64,000 nt of DNA from Lepiota brunneoincarnata (Eukaryota > Basidiomycota > Agaricomycetes > Agaricales > Agaricaceae). The DNA lies in assembly GCA_023014365.1 (NCBI GenBank), contig JAEBUN010000004.1, forward strand, positions 248,001 to 312,000, read 5' to 3'. Of the stretch, positions 47,074 through 59,619 are shown one piece after another; positions within the stretch are counted from its first letter, which is position 1; every line of letters starts with the position of its first letter. Below the pieces are notes generated by a model. That model had not been told where the DNA came from and did no database searches. It was given only the letters and a program-made list of their open reading frames with translations. Both the position numbers and the translations under genes were made by a program.

Positions 47074-50000
47074 TTACTCGTACCAACCGTCTTCACGCAG
47101 GGTCGGTGCATTTGAGACGGTACTTGGCGTTGGCGAAGCCGGAGCCGGTCGGTAAACTGAACGACGCACAGCTTTGGGAGTTCCTTGCACAATATTCGAA
47201 GGATATCGTCCTGTTGGTGCCTGGATGTGGGTAGAGGTCTGCCCGAGGGATACTCCGCCTGGCGGCGCATGCATCGAATCCCAAACGGAGGGCTGAGGCG
47301 GAGTGTCACTCCTAATGCTCGATGCAGTGTAGCTCGACATCCTCCTCGTTGGTGTCGCAGAACGGTCGTTGTAGACTGTGCTCGTACGCGAATCAGGTCG
47401 GGGAGGGGGGTGAGAGTAACCATTAATGATGCTGCGGTAGGAGGTGACAGGTTCCGGAACCGTTTTTGATTTCTCGAGCTCAGCTTGCAAGCTCCTGACC
47501 TTATTCTCGAGTGCCGAGATGCTTTCGCGCATCTTAGCTTCGCGTTCCTATCACAACGGTGAGCATCATCAACTCATAGTCTGGGCATACTACAAACCTT
47601 GGCCGCACGGTCCTCAGCCTCACCCTCCTCAAGCTGCAGTTTAGCAAGTGCGTAATCTGCGTCCAACTGCGAGCGATTCTGCTCTATTTGGTCCAGCTCG
47701 GTCCGAACTGCCTCGAGTTGACCCTGGGCCTCCTTTGCAAGACGTTCCCAGTCTGACGCTCTCTGCTGAGCTTGAGTAAGATTCTGCCGGGTGGTAGCGA
47801 CGTTTCTCTCGCTTGCTATGAACTTGTTGTCGAGGTCCTTGAACCGTTTCTGCAAATTGTGATAATCTGTCTCCAAAACCTTGCTCTGTTCGCGATGACG
47901 ACGAAGCTCTTGCAACTCATCACTGTCGGCTTGACCAAGAAGATTTGATAAGAGGTGGATTCTCTCAGACGTTTGCCGAAGGGTGTCCCAGTGGCTTTGT
48001 TGTGACTGAAGTTCCTGGTGTTGCTGTTGCAGAGCTTCAAGACTGTGTGTGATGGTTTCTTTCTCGCGATTGACAGCTTGCATTTGCATCTCCAGTGAAT
48101 TAACCTTTGAAACAATTCATCAGCAGCGACCCTTTTGACACACGAGTTCACTATTCACCTTAGACTCTAAACTTCCCTTAGAATTCGCGAGCTCCTGGTT
48201 GACTTTCTCGAGCTCGGTCATACGATCCGTACTGGCTTGAGAAGTAACATCAGCCGCCTGTAACCGCGTCAATGCCTTCGATAATGCCTCCTCAAGCTCA
48301 GCATTCCTGGTCCTAAGTGCGGTAGTTTCGGAAGTTTTCGTGGTAGATGCGATCTGGAGTTCCTGGACTTGTACGCGCAAGCGCTCACGCTCGGCCTCGA
48401 CCTCAGCGAGCTTCTCGCTCAAAAGATCCTTTTCAACGCGGACTTGCCCATGAGCGGCACGAGCTTTGGTGAGCTGAACTTGGATTTCAGTGTTGGCCTT
48501 GCGAAAATCCTCGGTCTCCCGATTGGCTAAATTACGAGAGTCGATAAGCTCAGTCAAGGCAGCTTGAAGAGCAGTGGTAGCAGTATTAATAGTCTCAGGT
48601 AGTGTTTGAACCTTGTTCAAGACATCCTTCTGGAGCTTGAGGACTTCCTCGCTATGAGCAGCAATGGAGTTTTGGCCCTCCTCTAGGCGCTCGACAGAGT
48701 TCTTGACGTAAAGAATATCCTCGGCCGGCTCCTTCATCGCGATAATGCTCTCCAATTTGGTAACAATACCCCTTTGGGTGGCCGCAGTATCTTCACAACT
48801 ACCCTCAAACATAGCCTGCAATTGCTGGACGACCTCCACGATCTGTTTCATAATGGTACCGTGCTCCTCCTGTTGCCCCCTGAGACCTCCTTGGGCTTCG
48901 AATAAAGCCTCGAGTTGGCCAGACACCATATGTGAAGGCTGGAGTAATTGAGAAATAGACTCGTTAACTTTGGTTGCGATCGTCTCCACATTGAACACTT
49001 TATCCCGTACAGCCAAGCGGGAATCAAGCCGCTCAACCACAAGGTCCGCTACTTGTTCCTTAATCTCGAATGCATCAATGGGGGCGATCGCGCGTCGGAC
49101 CTCACTAATCAGTTGCAGGGTAATCGCGTCCGTGTCAATGGCGGGTCCCTGCATAGGTGGAAGAAGCGGCAGCAAGCTGTCGACAATGAGACCCGCGGTC
49201 TCTCTCTTATCTGAGGCGAGGTCAATTAGCTGGGTGATGTGTGGCTTGACTGATTGCGTAAGCTGAGACGTTAAAAGGTCGTAATCCAAAGGCTCCGAGC
49301 GAAGGGAAGCGAGTAGAGGGGTAAGGACCGCAACAAGCCTGTCGATGAGGGCGTCGCGTTCGCGAGTAGAGGCTGCATGGTCGATAACCTTTTGACGGGC
49401 AGAGAGATCCGGAATTGTTTCGTGGATGACACCAATGATCCTATCTCCAACATCCTTGACAACCGCCGTAACATCCTGTCCGCGGAGATCCTCCCCCCCA
49501 CTACCAACGGCCACATCCCGCAATTCACGCTTGACTAATGCCAACAGCTCCTTCTGACCCTCTTTCACAACATCCCGGATTAACTGGAAGTCCATCTCGC
49601 CACGAGCATCCATTTGGCTATCCTCCAAACTCCGAGTGGCTGACTCCTGCAACTGAGTGCGGAACAACGAAATGACATCGATAATCTGGGCTTCAGTCGA
49701 AGGATCAAGGGCTTGTCCACCCTTGGGGGAATTCTGAGAAAATTCCTGATGTAACTCAGCAAACTTGGTATCAAGTATCCTTCCGATTACGTGCTCAACA
49801 TGGTGCAGCTCCATCCGGCTCGTGAGATCCATAGGTGGGACTGACACCTGGGAGGCAGAGTCAAGGTCATCATGAAGATTATCGGGCAAGGACGAGCGAC
49901 GGCGTGCATGACGACTGGCACCAAACACATCATCGTCGGAGATAGACCCAGTTTTTTCTTTCGAGCTCGTAGTCAAATGTCTTTGTGATCGTTTATGGGA

Positions 50001-52944
50001 GATTTGCGGTACGTCGTTGTCGTCCATTGAAGGCCTACGGAGGTGGTCATGGATCTCGCGAGAACTCAACCGCGAACGAACAGTGCGCCGAGTGCGTTCA
50101 TCTCCATTGGCCAATGCCTTGAACAATCCAGCTGGAACTGTATTGTTCGATACAGGCTGTTTAAAGTCCAAAGGGATAGGGGCATGCTTCTTCGAACTCG
50201 AGGGAACGTTGCATTCCTCAGCAGCTTCTTCAACATTCTCAGCCTTGGCGGTGCTATCGTCCTGTAGCGTGATCTCTTCTGGTGTGACGGCCCGCTGCCC
50301 TGAATCTTCAGGTTCTCTGGGAATAACTGGTGGCTGGGCAACAGCGGAGAAGCCAGCAAAAGTGAAGGGTTCCGCAGAAGGATTAAGATGGTGAGATCCA
50401 GAATATGACGTAGAACGCCTGATACCACGGGGAGAATCAACATCACGAGGGAACTTGAACGATGCCATACTATCTCCTTCTTCCATTGATGCAGTAGAGC
50501 CCCGTCGTTGTCTCTTTTCCCGACCTTGTAGAACAAACGGTGAGCCCTCGTCCCTGATCGGAGGTGGGGGCAGAGATTTGGGGAAATCAGGTAGGGGTAC
50601 CGGCATCTGCGGGACCCCGGGTGGCGGGCGGAAAGTAAATCCAGAGGGCTTAAACTCTGGAGCCGAGACGTTGAGTGGTTTGCCACCAAACGAGGGTAGA
50701 TGTGAGTGCGTTGAAACAGAAGCATTGGGCGGCGTTGCGGCAGGTATGGGCGAAGAGGATGCGAGGGGTACGCCAAAAAAGAATGGTTTTGCAAATGGAT
50801 TAAGATCTCGTTTCCCGAGCGAGAGCTGGTGGTGGTGTTGGGGCTCGGGATAGACAAATTTGTCCGAGGGAGTCCGAGAATGTGCCTGTGCTGGATCATG
50901 CACAGAATATTCAGCAGACGCACCGCGTGAATGAGCCAAAACCTGTGATGACCTGGCGGGTGAAAAATAATTTGGCTCGACCGCAAGGTATTGCTCCTGG
51001 TGGCTTAACATAAGATTTTCTTCACTCGGATTGGAGATGACGTCGTCCTCTCGTCTAAGGGAGGGGATGATCGTGTTGTTGTCCGGAGGACGAGGGAAGT
51101 TAGGGATCCTTCTTGGTTTATCAAGGCTTAATTTTGCAGCGCGGCGGCGAAGCCGGCGTTGGATACGTTCGCGACGGGCCCTCTCTTCGTCAGATGGATT
51201 GGACCACTCGCCAATACTCTAGAAATACATAGTCAGAGAGTGAGATCTACTAACGTCACAGCGCCTCGCTCACCTCCTCATCGTCAGAAGTATCGGTGCC
51301 TGTCCACTCTCCAACCTCATCGACGTCATCCGCCGCAACACGGCTAGTCTCATGCAAGGCATCATTCAATAGCTCTGGAACGAGATCACCAGCTCCGAAC
51401 GAGCCCAGAGAGAGGTGCGCCGATATCTTGGATGTATGTCTTGAATGATGCCTGCTCTGGATGGGCGAGGTCTTGTGGCTATAACTGTGATGCGTCCTCT
51501 GGTCCCCTTCATCCAGGTCCATATCTTGCGTAACGTCCGTATCGGAATCGTCCCTCTTGTTGTCCTGGTAGTCCTCTTCGTCCTCTTCGTCCTCTTCCGG
51601 AATGTCGAGACCGAACCCCCGAATGAAGTCTGGGCGACCGTCTGGTGGCTGGACAGCAGATAAAGGTGGAGGGAGAGTTGGGATGCCCAAACTTGGTCCA
51701 GTTTGGATAGATGGCACTTTCTCCAAAAGGAACGGGGAACTGGTCTGAGGTTGATCGTTACCCAAGACTGCATCGTGACCAAACGGATTCGTCGAAGCCG
51801 ACACCGACTCTTCGTACGGGGAAAAAATGTAGGATGGAGGCTGTGCCAATGACATGGTATGTGCGTGTCTGGGAGGCACAAAACTTTGTGTCGATTGGTG
51901 AGGAGAGGGTGAGAATCTGAAGGGTGGTTGGGGTGATGCAGACAGAGAATTGAAGGCGGAGCTCTCTCGGGATTGCTGCAACTGATTGAGTTTGTACAAC
52001 AGAATATTGGGGTCTGCAGGACTGGAGACCTGTGCAGGAGTCTATCATCGAATGACGTACACGCGCTGAAGGAGTATAATTACCGAGGCTGCTCGAGCGT
52101 GAGGCGCGTAGATATGGGGGACGTTACTTCCTGAACCACGCTCTACACCCAACTTCTCCAGTTTTTCTTCCATGACTTGCCGTTTCATTTGATCCCAAGC
52201 CAACTGTTCGCGAAATCGAATAAATCCTAGGTCAGGACCAGTAGGAGAACGACAGACCTTTCCAGGTAAGAATACATCGACAACCTCGGGCATCATACGC
52301 CTCCATTCGTCTGGGGGATAAAACTCGCGTGTGGTGAGCTCAACAGGTTGAACCTTTTGCTCCGCCTCATGGGGCCATATTTTGAAGGGTGTTCTCGCCC
52401 ATGCCGGCCGCATTGGCGGCCCATCGCCCCCGCCCGGTATTGTCTCTGTTGGGAGATTAACGGTAATTTTCTTTGCCTTGGGTGGCAAAGCAGGGCTAAT
52501 AGAAGCACCCGGTGGAATAGGGCTTAGCTTGCGCGCAGGGCCACCCAAAATTGCTTTTGGCGGACCACCAATACTAGGTTGTCTGCGACTCCGATGTGGA
52601 AAAGGTTGTAGCTGGTTGGGTCCCAACATGAGGGAGGGTCGGGAGAAATGACCGCCAACAGGGGTCATGGGAAAACCGCTGGGGTGGTGAATACCTGCGG
52701 TGGCCAGTTGGGCGACACTTGCTTGGCCCTGGTGATGCATTGGTCTATTTGGAGCAAGAGGGGGCGGGGGGTTGAAGAAAGGCTGCATGGGTGTCTGCAT
52801 CGCGTTGGGAAGGGGAAAGGGGGGATGAAAACTTTGCTGTAACGCGGTTGGGAGAGCTGGGGAGAACATGCCCCCGACTGGTTGCTGCGCATTGAGCGAA
52901 AGGGGTATGTTGAGACGCGGCGGTGGTTCGCGAGGGTGTGCCAT
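47074..52944 (-). CDS. Large coiled-coil protein of unknown function
   Basis: Coding exons: 52944-52084, 52041-51274, 51218-48159, 48104-47598, 47547-47074; 1,889 residues. Frames and phases join without fault. The first about 170 residues are Pro-rich. Around 185-290 is a better ordered part (KIWPHEAEQ, TREFYPPDEWRRMMPEVVDVFLPGK, FREQLAWDQMKRQVMEEKL) that may be a conserved domain. The middle has acidic (PEEDEEDEEDYQD) and basic (RARRERIQRRLRRRAAKL) patches and long Ser/Pro-rich disorder. From about residue 1150 to 1730 it is mainly long helix and coiled coil with heptads. The tail is Ser/Pro-rich and ends DGWYE. A structural or scaffold role is likely by build; I recognise no family. It is divergent from the aminotransferase gene. 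Confidence 0.85.
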
Positions 52945-53460
52945 TGCTAGAATATTACGAATAGGGTGCTATAGTCTGGCGTTGCTGAGGGCAAGAGGAA
53001 GAGTGCACACCCAGTCGTAAGGGCTTCCCTCAGAAAGGATATTATTGTGAGGCCCGATGGGAGGGTTATTCGCAAAGGAGACAGACGCTGGTGTCTGCAG
53101 TGACCGGAGAGAGGAAGAGCCTCAGTAGGCGTTGGCCACGGTGAAGGGAGAAGTAGGGACCCCTCGGTAGAAATTGCCACGTGCTCAAGAAAATGATGGA
53201 CCCTTTTTCAAAGTTCTCACCATCTTGGAAGTAAGTTATCTGGTTCGGAGAGACCCAATGTTATAACCATCCGTTTACTTGTAATTAAGGGTTTTATTCA
53301 GAGTCAAGTACTGACTTGGTTCAAGAAGAATCGGAAACCCAGTGTAAATACCATTGGGTTTCTGTGTGTGACTCCACGCGTTTAACAAGTCACACCAATA
53401 TACGTCACGTTTTTCGTAAAGGATCATCTGTGTGTCGTTCCATCCTTTCCCTTCCGGATC
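52945..53460. other. Divergent promoter region (coiled-coil protein and aminotransferase)
   Basis: 516 bases between start codons. Besides the sites noted at 53301-53374, there is no gene. The stretch 52980-53180 is open on the minus strand but has no family features. Confidence 0.5.
53301..53374 (+). promoter_or_regulatory. Two Gcn4/Cpc1-type sites upstream of the aminotransferase
   Basis: GAGTCA at 53301-53306 (TGACTC on the minus strand) and TGACTC at 53369-53374 lie 160 and 87 bases before the ATG at 53461. TGACTC is the core of the Gcn4 site that controls amino-acid genes in fungi. Between them is an exact 8-base inverted repeat (gaaaccca / tgggtttc, 53334-53341 and 53355-53362). Function is inference from motif and gene. 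Confidence 0.4.
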
Positions 53461-55233
53461 ATGTCTCTTGGGCTCTATCGTTTCCTCCGCTCGTCCCCAG
53501 GAACATCATCTGCGTCCCGGAGCACACTTTTCAGGTCGTCTTTGGGAGCATGTTCCCTTCGTTCCAAGAGCTCATTGCTCGACATATCCGTCGAGAGCGA
53601 CCATGCAGGATTAACGGGCATTGATGTACGTTTAACACACCAAGCCAGCACAAAATTCTAATCCTTTCACACCCAAGCCTTCACGGCTTGAAATCGTTCG
53701 GAACGAAAACCCGAAGACACCGCCGCCTCCCTCTACCCTCATATTTGGCCACACCTTTGTTAGCTGTCTTCTTCTCTGGTGCTCGTAAAATCCCCTCAAA
53801 CGTCCCTCACAGACAGATCATATGCTAACAATCCCATGGGCCGCGACAGATGGCTGGGGTACGCCACGCATCCAACCTTGTAAGTGCCCCTGTCATTCTC
53901 TCAGGTCGCCTATATTTTCGGGATCTTGATCTGTAAACTGTCCAATTGCAGATGGTCCTCTATCATTAGATCCTAGCTCAACTGTACTGCACTATGGCCA
54001 GACTATCTTTGAAGGCATGAAGGCATATCGACAGGAATGTGGCAAGGTTACCCTGTTCAGACCCGACATGAATATGAAGCGGATGAATACCAGCGCTTAC
54101 CGTATCGCACTTCCTGTAGGTGTTCACGTTCCGTAGGCTTTATAGATGGACCCACTCCCTCTCAGACTTTCAATGGAAACGCCCTCTTGGAGTTGATCAA
54201 GCAATTGGTCCGGCTCGATAAACACTGGATACCCACTGCACAGGGACATAGCCTCTACGTCCGACCCACTATGAGTAAGTTTTGTGTTTTGTGTCTCCAC
54301 TACATATTTATCACCCCCCGCAGTTGGAACACAAAAGGCTATCGGAGTTGGCCCGCCCAACGAAGCCCTTCTTTTCGTGATATGCAGCCCTGTGGGACCT
54401 TATTACCCCAAGGGTTTCAAGCCTGTGTCACTACACGGCACATTCGAGTACGTTCGTGCCTCTCCCGGCGGTGAGTCCAAGTTGTGTCCACTCTCGGCAT
54501 GATACCCATACCGTGGTAGGTACTGGTGCATTCAAACTCGGAGTTAACTACGCTCCTGGCGTACTCCCCCAAAAAGCCGCTGCTACGCTCGGTTACGCAC
54601 AAAACCTGTGGCTTCATGGTCCGGAGCACTACCTGACCGAGGTGAATCCATTTATTTTGTTTTTCAATCTCATCTTCTAAGATCCGTGCCAGGTCGGAAC
54701 TATGAACCTGTTCGTCGTCTTCAAGGGCGAAGATGGAAGTAAGCTGGCGCGCTTAATGATCACTTAATATACTGATAAATCCCATTGATCCAGCCTACGA
54801 ACTTGTGACCCCTCCACTTGATGGCATGATCTTACCTGGCGTGACTCGCGATTCTGTGCTTTCGCTTGCCCGTCGCCACGCTTCAGGCACCCAGCGGTTA
54901 GACCTTCCCGAGAAATTTGTCGTGTCAGAAAGACCGGTATCCATGAAGGAAATACAGGCGGCAGCCAAGAAAGGATCGCTTGTAGAACTCTTTGGAGCAG
55001 GTATGAATAGCTTGACATTCCAACGTAATGTATCTTTCCAGCTCAATTTTACTACCTGCTTAGGCACGGCCGCTGTAATTAGCCCTGTAGACAAGATCGG
55101 ATATCTCGGTGAAGACGTTATTGTTCCAACCGAGAAAGACGGCATGGGACCTGTGTCCAGAACCATCTGGAAGGAGTTAGTCGGAAGGCAGACTGGTGCT
55201 ATTCCTAGCGAGTGGAGTGTCGTTGTGGATTGA
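53461..55233 (+). CDS. BAT1: Branched-chain amino acid aminotransferase, mitochondrial type
   Basis: Coding exons: 53461-53625, 53678-53758, 53813-53879, 53952-54115, 54166-54274, 54324-54470, 54520-54641, 54693-54738, 54794-55000, 55064-55233; 425 residues. An Arg/Ser-rich presequence ([20 protein letters not shown]) suggests import. The fold type IV aminotransferase follows: [69 protein letters not shown], the PLP lysine K250 in [39 protein letters not shown] and GTAAVISPV. It moves the amino group between glutamate and the keto acids of Leu, Ile and Val. All phases agree. Two Gcn4-type sites upstream suggest general amino-acid control. Confidence 0.94.
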
Positions 55234-57111
55234 GCGATCTGATTGGTTATTCTTTGACGCCTTTGGCTTACTGACATCTGAACTGTACTGTCATCAACAT
55301 GACGAGTTGACTAGTAAGAACTCATAGACTTGCAGCTCTCCTCCTCCCGGCTACGACGAAACACGCTTTTTATCCAATGCCACAAAGATAGTGTGCTAGC
55401 GTGTCCATGTCCCGATCTCGACGCCGGCACCACCACACTAACAGGCCAAGATTTGTGTTGCAACAGTATCCAGAGCCCATAAATTTCCCCGACATCGAAC
55501 ATGCACGACAAGTTTCGTGCCGAAACCTTCTTAACGCCCCCATCGCATTCAAAACCACAATCCGACTTACCTAACCGAAAAAGATACCAGATGCCCAAGG
55601 CTTGCACCAATGGAATCCACTCCACACATGCTCCTCATCTCATTCGGACTACGTTAAAGCAGACAATGATCCTCCTCCGTACACGGTTCGTCAGGAACGT
55701 ACTTGGCCAGTCGTTGGTTGACCTATTCCCCCCTTATCATGTCTTTGCACTCTGGCTGGTTCCTAGTTTGCTATGCTTAAAGCATTAACTTCCCAAGTCA
55801 CCAAGACAAAACTCGGCCGTTAGAAAACGGACTTGGGATGAGGGCAACTTCTTTCAACTGAGCTAAACCCCGAACTATGAGTGCCTATGCCTTCGACAAG
55901 GCACACACATAGTGCTTTCCCCCTGAGACAGGAACGTTCCATCCCACGCAACCGCCATCTGCAAGGAAGCCCCAAGCGCCAGCATCGTTTCAACCGATGG
56001 TGTCTACCAGCGTCGAAGGGTATCATTCTCCGTCGGCGCGACGGCGGTATTCAACGCTCAGTCCGTCGATCCCCGATACGGACTCGCAGAGTGCACTTTC
56101 GGAAATTTCCCCACAGGGCATCATACCATGATCCCTACAAACTCTCGCGTCACCTAGAACTTAGTCCAGACGATCTCTAGGAATGGCTTCACACGGGAAC
56201 ACGTCCCGCCACCGTCCACATTTTCAAGACAGTTCACAGACGCCACTCAGGGACTCCGATGACCTGCTTTGGCGGAGTCGTTGATCATTGTTGCCACGGC
56301 ACTAGTAATTTATTGCACCCACCCTTACCGAGGGGAATCAAAGTTTTCTCCTGGCCTTGTTATGTCCGTAGCGCCGAGAAGTTCTCCTGACCCTCACCTC
56401 CAAGCGACCTGGATCATTAAATGCGTTTTCGCACTCGGGACGCTGACGGTCAACCTATGTGTCAATCAAGATGAGGCCTTGTATGAACATGGTAACCGTG
56501 CTGAGTCTCCTGTATCACGTTGAGTAATCCCGTCATTTTATGTATGTGAAATCCCGGTCTAAGTGGCGAAACTCTTTGAATCAACGAACCTGGCTCTCTC
56601 TGGTGATGCATACTCCCTGTCCCTTACGAAACCCGGCACTGACATTTGAACCATTCAGGTCTCGCGAAACAATTTAAAGTATATCGCCCAGAACAAGATA
56701 TCAGAACTCGCAGGGCAGGCAATTTACCAACGTCCTTCCAATGAACCAACGTTGGCGTCGTTTCTATGATAAGTGACAGCGCAAATGCCATTCGCCTGGT
56801 AACGTCGTGCTGAGGAACAAGTCTTTTACGCTTCTCTTCTCCGAGTATTCTTCTCTGACTAGTGCTGAATGTGCAGCATCATTGACCGCATAATCTTGTT
56901 GGACTTCCTTCCAGTCCGTCGAACCCTCAGCCACCCCATAATAGCCCTCGGTTGCCTTTCTTCATAGTGCTTGTCCTCCCTGATCCAGGGTCATCTCACC
57001 GTCCAGAAATCAGAGCATCGGTAAATCTCTATTGGCTGTTGGACGAGATGAAAGGAAAGTCTCTCTGTCGTCCTTAAAAGCAGGGAGGGGGTCTCTGAAG
57101 TGAACAGAAGT
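55234..57111. other. Intergenic region, no recognised gene
   Basis: About 1.9 kb. Open frames at 55501-55788, 55881-56180 and 56269-56523 (+) show no family features and no convincing joins. Just before the P450 start is an inverted CCAAT box (attgg near 57031) and a weak TATA-like ttaaaag near 57074. Confidence 0.5.
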
Positions 57112-59260
57112 ATGATTCAACTGCTACCACGCGCCACCAGCTGGTTTGACAAGACTCTGCTTGTTATCTTCCTCTACATCGCCCACAAGTTTTGGAAACA
57201 CAACCACCCGCCTCTGCCTCCTGGTCCATCCCCTTTACCTATAATCGGGAATGCTCATCAAGTTCCTCAAGTGCATAACCATTTGACCTTCGCAGAATGG
57301 GGAAAGCGCTATGGTTCGACCTCGGTACATACTTATTTCTTCGTACTAATTACTCCCAGGACCCATTTTCCATCTCTCCATCTTGGGGAAGCCCCTGATA
57401 GTGTTAACTACATCTCGAGCAGCTCTCGACCTCCTGGAGAAGCGAGGCGCTATATACGCCAACCGTCCTCGTCTGGTTATGGCAGGAGAGATGTGGGTTA
57501 AGACGCAGACCCGTTGACCTCGTGAGCACTCAATCACCTTGCAGTGTCGGATACGAGAATGCCACAACGCTTGCACCATACGACAATCGCCATCGCGAGC
57601 ACCGTAGGCTCATATACGAATCTTTCTCCTCTCGCAAAGTAACCCGGTATCATGAATTTGGAGAGCGAAGGGCAAGAAAACTCATGACCCACTTGTTGGA
57701 CGACCCCTCAGGTTTCCAGCGCCATATCGCAGGGTGGGTCAAACTCTCTTCGTTCGTGATGAGCCTTGATTCTATTTGATGTATAGTTATGTTGCCGCTA
57801 CAGTCTTTAATGCTTCCCATGGACATGAAGTGACTGGGCACGAAGACCCTTTCGTAGCCCTTGCCGAGCAGTGCGGTGTCGAGTTTTGCGAAATGGTGCA
57901 ACCGGGCGCCTTCCTGGTTGATGTGTTTCCTTTCTGTATGGATCAACCTCCTTGCGGTGAACAAGGACCAGTACTGATATTTGTCTACCTCATAGTGCGG
58001 CATATTCCAGAGTGGTTCCCTTTCGCTGGATTTAAGCACAAGGCGAAACTTTACCGTGCTACCGCTGACAGGATGCGGGATGTCCCCTATGACTTTGTGA
58101 GGGAACAAATGGTATGAAACGACCGCCGTGGACATCCTGTGTTGCTACCAACAGAATTCTAGGCCGAGGGTATCGCAAAACCATCTCTAACCACAGACGT
58201 TTTGGAGGCGAAGCCTGACAGGACTCCTGAAGAAGATTTGTCCTATCGGTGGATGACGGCGACAATCTATGCCGGTGAGTTTTCTACCGAACTCAGGGAT
58301 ACAGAAATCTAATTCACCTCCTCAGCTGGCGCTGACACAGTAAGTTGCTGGTTGCTGCTGTATATCTAGAGCATACGTTGAGGTTATCACAGAGCAGCAG
58401 CACACTGAACAGCTTTTTCCTCGCAATGGCTCTGAATCCCAAGGTCCAGAAAAAGGCTCAGGAGGAGCTGGATCGCGCCCTCGGAGCAAACCGTTTACCA
58501 AACTTCGCTGATCGGGATTTCCTACCATACACTAAGGCGGTCTGCATCGAACTTCTCCGTTTATATTACCCCGCACCTACAGGCGAGCCAACTGGCCACC
58601 AACAAACACAGGATATCTTACTTACACTTCCCTAATATTAGGTCTTCCCCATCTGGCCACGGAAGATGACGAATACATGGGCTATCGCATCCCCGCCGGC
58701 GCGACGGTCATCGCAAATAACTGGTAAGAACAAACCGCTTTGATCATCATAGAAGCCGCCAACACACCCTCCCCCTCCCTTTTTTCCAAGGGGCATCCTC
58801 CACGACCCCGACAACTACACCGAGCCGGAGAAATTCATCCCCGAGCGTTACCTAACCCCCTGTGAAAATACACAAACTTGCGAAGTTTTGGACCCCCGCA
58901 TTTTTGCTTTCGGTTACGGCCGCAGGTCAGTGTCACGCTTCATCAGTGAAAAACGTGTTGTTCACTTTCCTGCGTTCTGGGACCTTTCAGAGTTTGTCCG
59001 GGACGCCAGTTTGCCGAAGACATGATATTCATTGCGGTAGCAACAATTCTTTCGCTTTTTGACGTCCAACCGGCTGCCAGCGGATTACCGAGTGGCGAAT
59101 TCACTTCAAATCTCGTCATGTAAGTCCTTGTCTCCTTATCCCTTCTTGAACCACGGTGTCAGACTGGTAATTGAATAGCCACCCCAAACCGTTCGAATGT
59201 TCCATCAAGACACGTTCATCGGCCACCGAGCAGCTCATCAGGGAATTGGGCAGTATATAA
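57112..59260 (+). CDS. Cytochrome P450 monooxygenase (microsomal type)
   Basis: Coding exons: 57112-57313, 57360-57492, 57545-57733, 57787-57935, 57996-58111, 58163-58274, 58326-58339, 58393-58582, 58642-58723, 58791-58925, 58991-59119, 59179-59260; 510 residues. A membrane anchor (LLVIFLYIAHKFW) and proline hinge PPLPPGPSPLPIIGN start it. The oxygen-binding motif AGADT (301-305) lies in a 14-base exon. K-helix E358-LL-R361, PERY, and heme loop FGYGRRVCPG (Cys443) are intact. The exon 8/9 intron starts GC (58583). The sequence resembles the agaric expansions of CYP64-like enzymes (O-methylsterigmatocystin oxidoreductase annotation), but the substrate cannot be told. No secondary-metabolite cluster surrounds it. 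All phases agree, so it seems functional. Confidence 0.9.
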
Positions 59261-59619
59261 ATATGAGATCAGGGAATTCAAGTAACTTTCTGTAACTAAG
59301 ATGTTTGTATTTAATGAGACTATATCTCGTCACAAGTTATCGAGGACATTCCATAATGCCACGGACGGTGTTTTACAAGCGGCCCTTCCACTGCGGGAGA
59401 GCAAGTATGAAGAGAGGCGGTTGAACTTCATGGCTGATCATTACAACCCATCGGAAAACACTTGCGGTCAGGGTGGTATAAAAGCCCGACTTTTTGGATA
59501 TGAAAATCCACAAACTACGACGAACACGTCCAGGGATCATGCAAATAAGACACGAATAAGAGCAGAGGAAAAATATGCGTGTAGTTTACATGAGGAGCGA
59601 AATGCCAAAGATTGAGCGA
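59261..59619. other. Convergent 3' region, no gene
   Basis: 359 bases between the P450 stop and the RBM26/27-like stop. The open frame 59301-59615 (+, 104 codons) overlaps the expected 3' ends of both genes and shows no family features. Confidence 0.5.

Noticed and set aside
50066..50986. 306-codon minus-strand frame
   Set aside because: Shadow of exon 3 of the coiled-coil gene.
55835..55870. tRNA gene on the minus strand
   Set aside because: The D-arm-like ggtttagctcagttg is present, but no acceptor pairing, anticodon stem or T-arm (GGTTCRA) follows within a usable distance.
57100..57111. GTG start for the P450
   Set aside because: GTG starts are not expected in a fungal nuclear gene; the ATG at 57112 gives a normal anchor.
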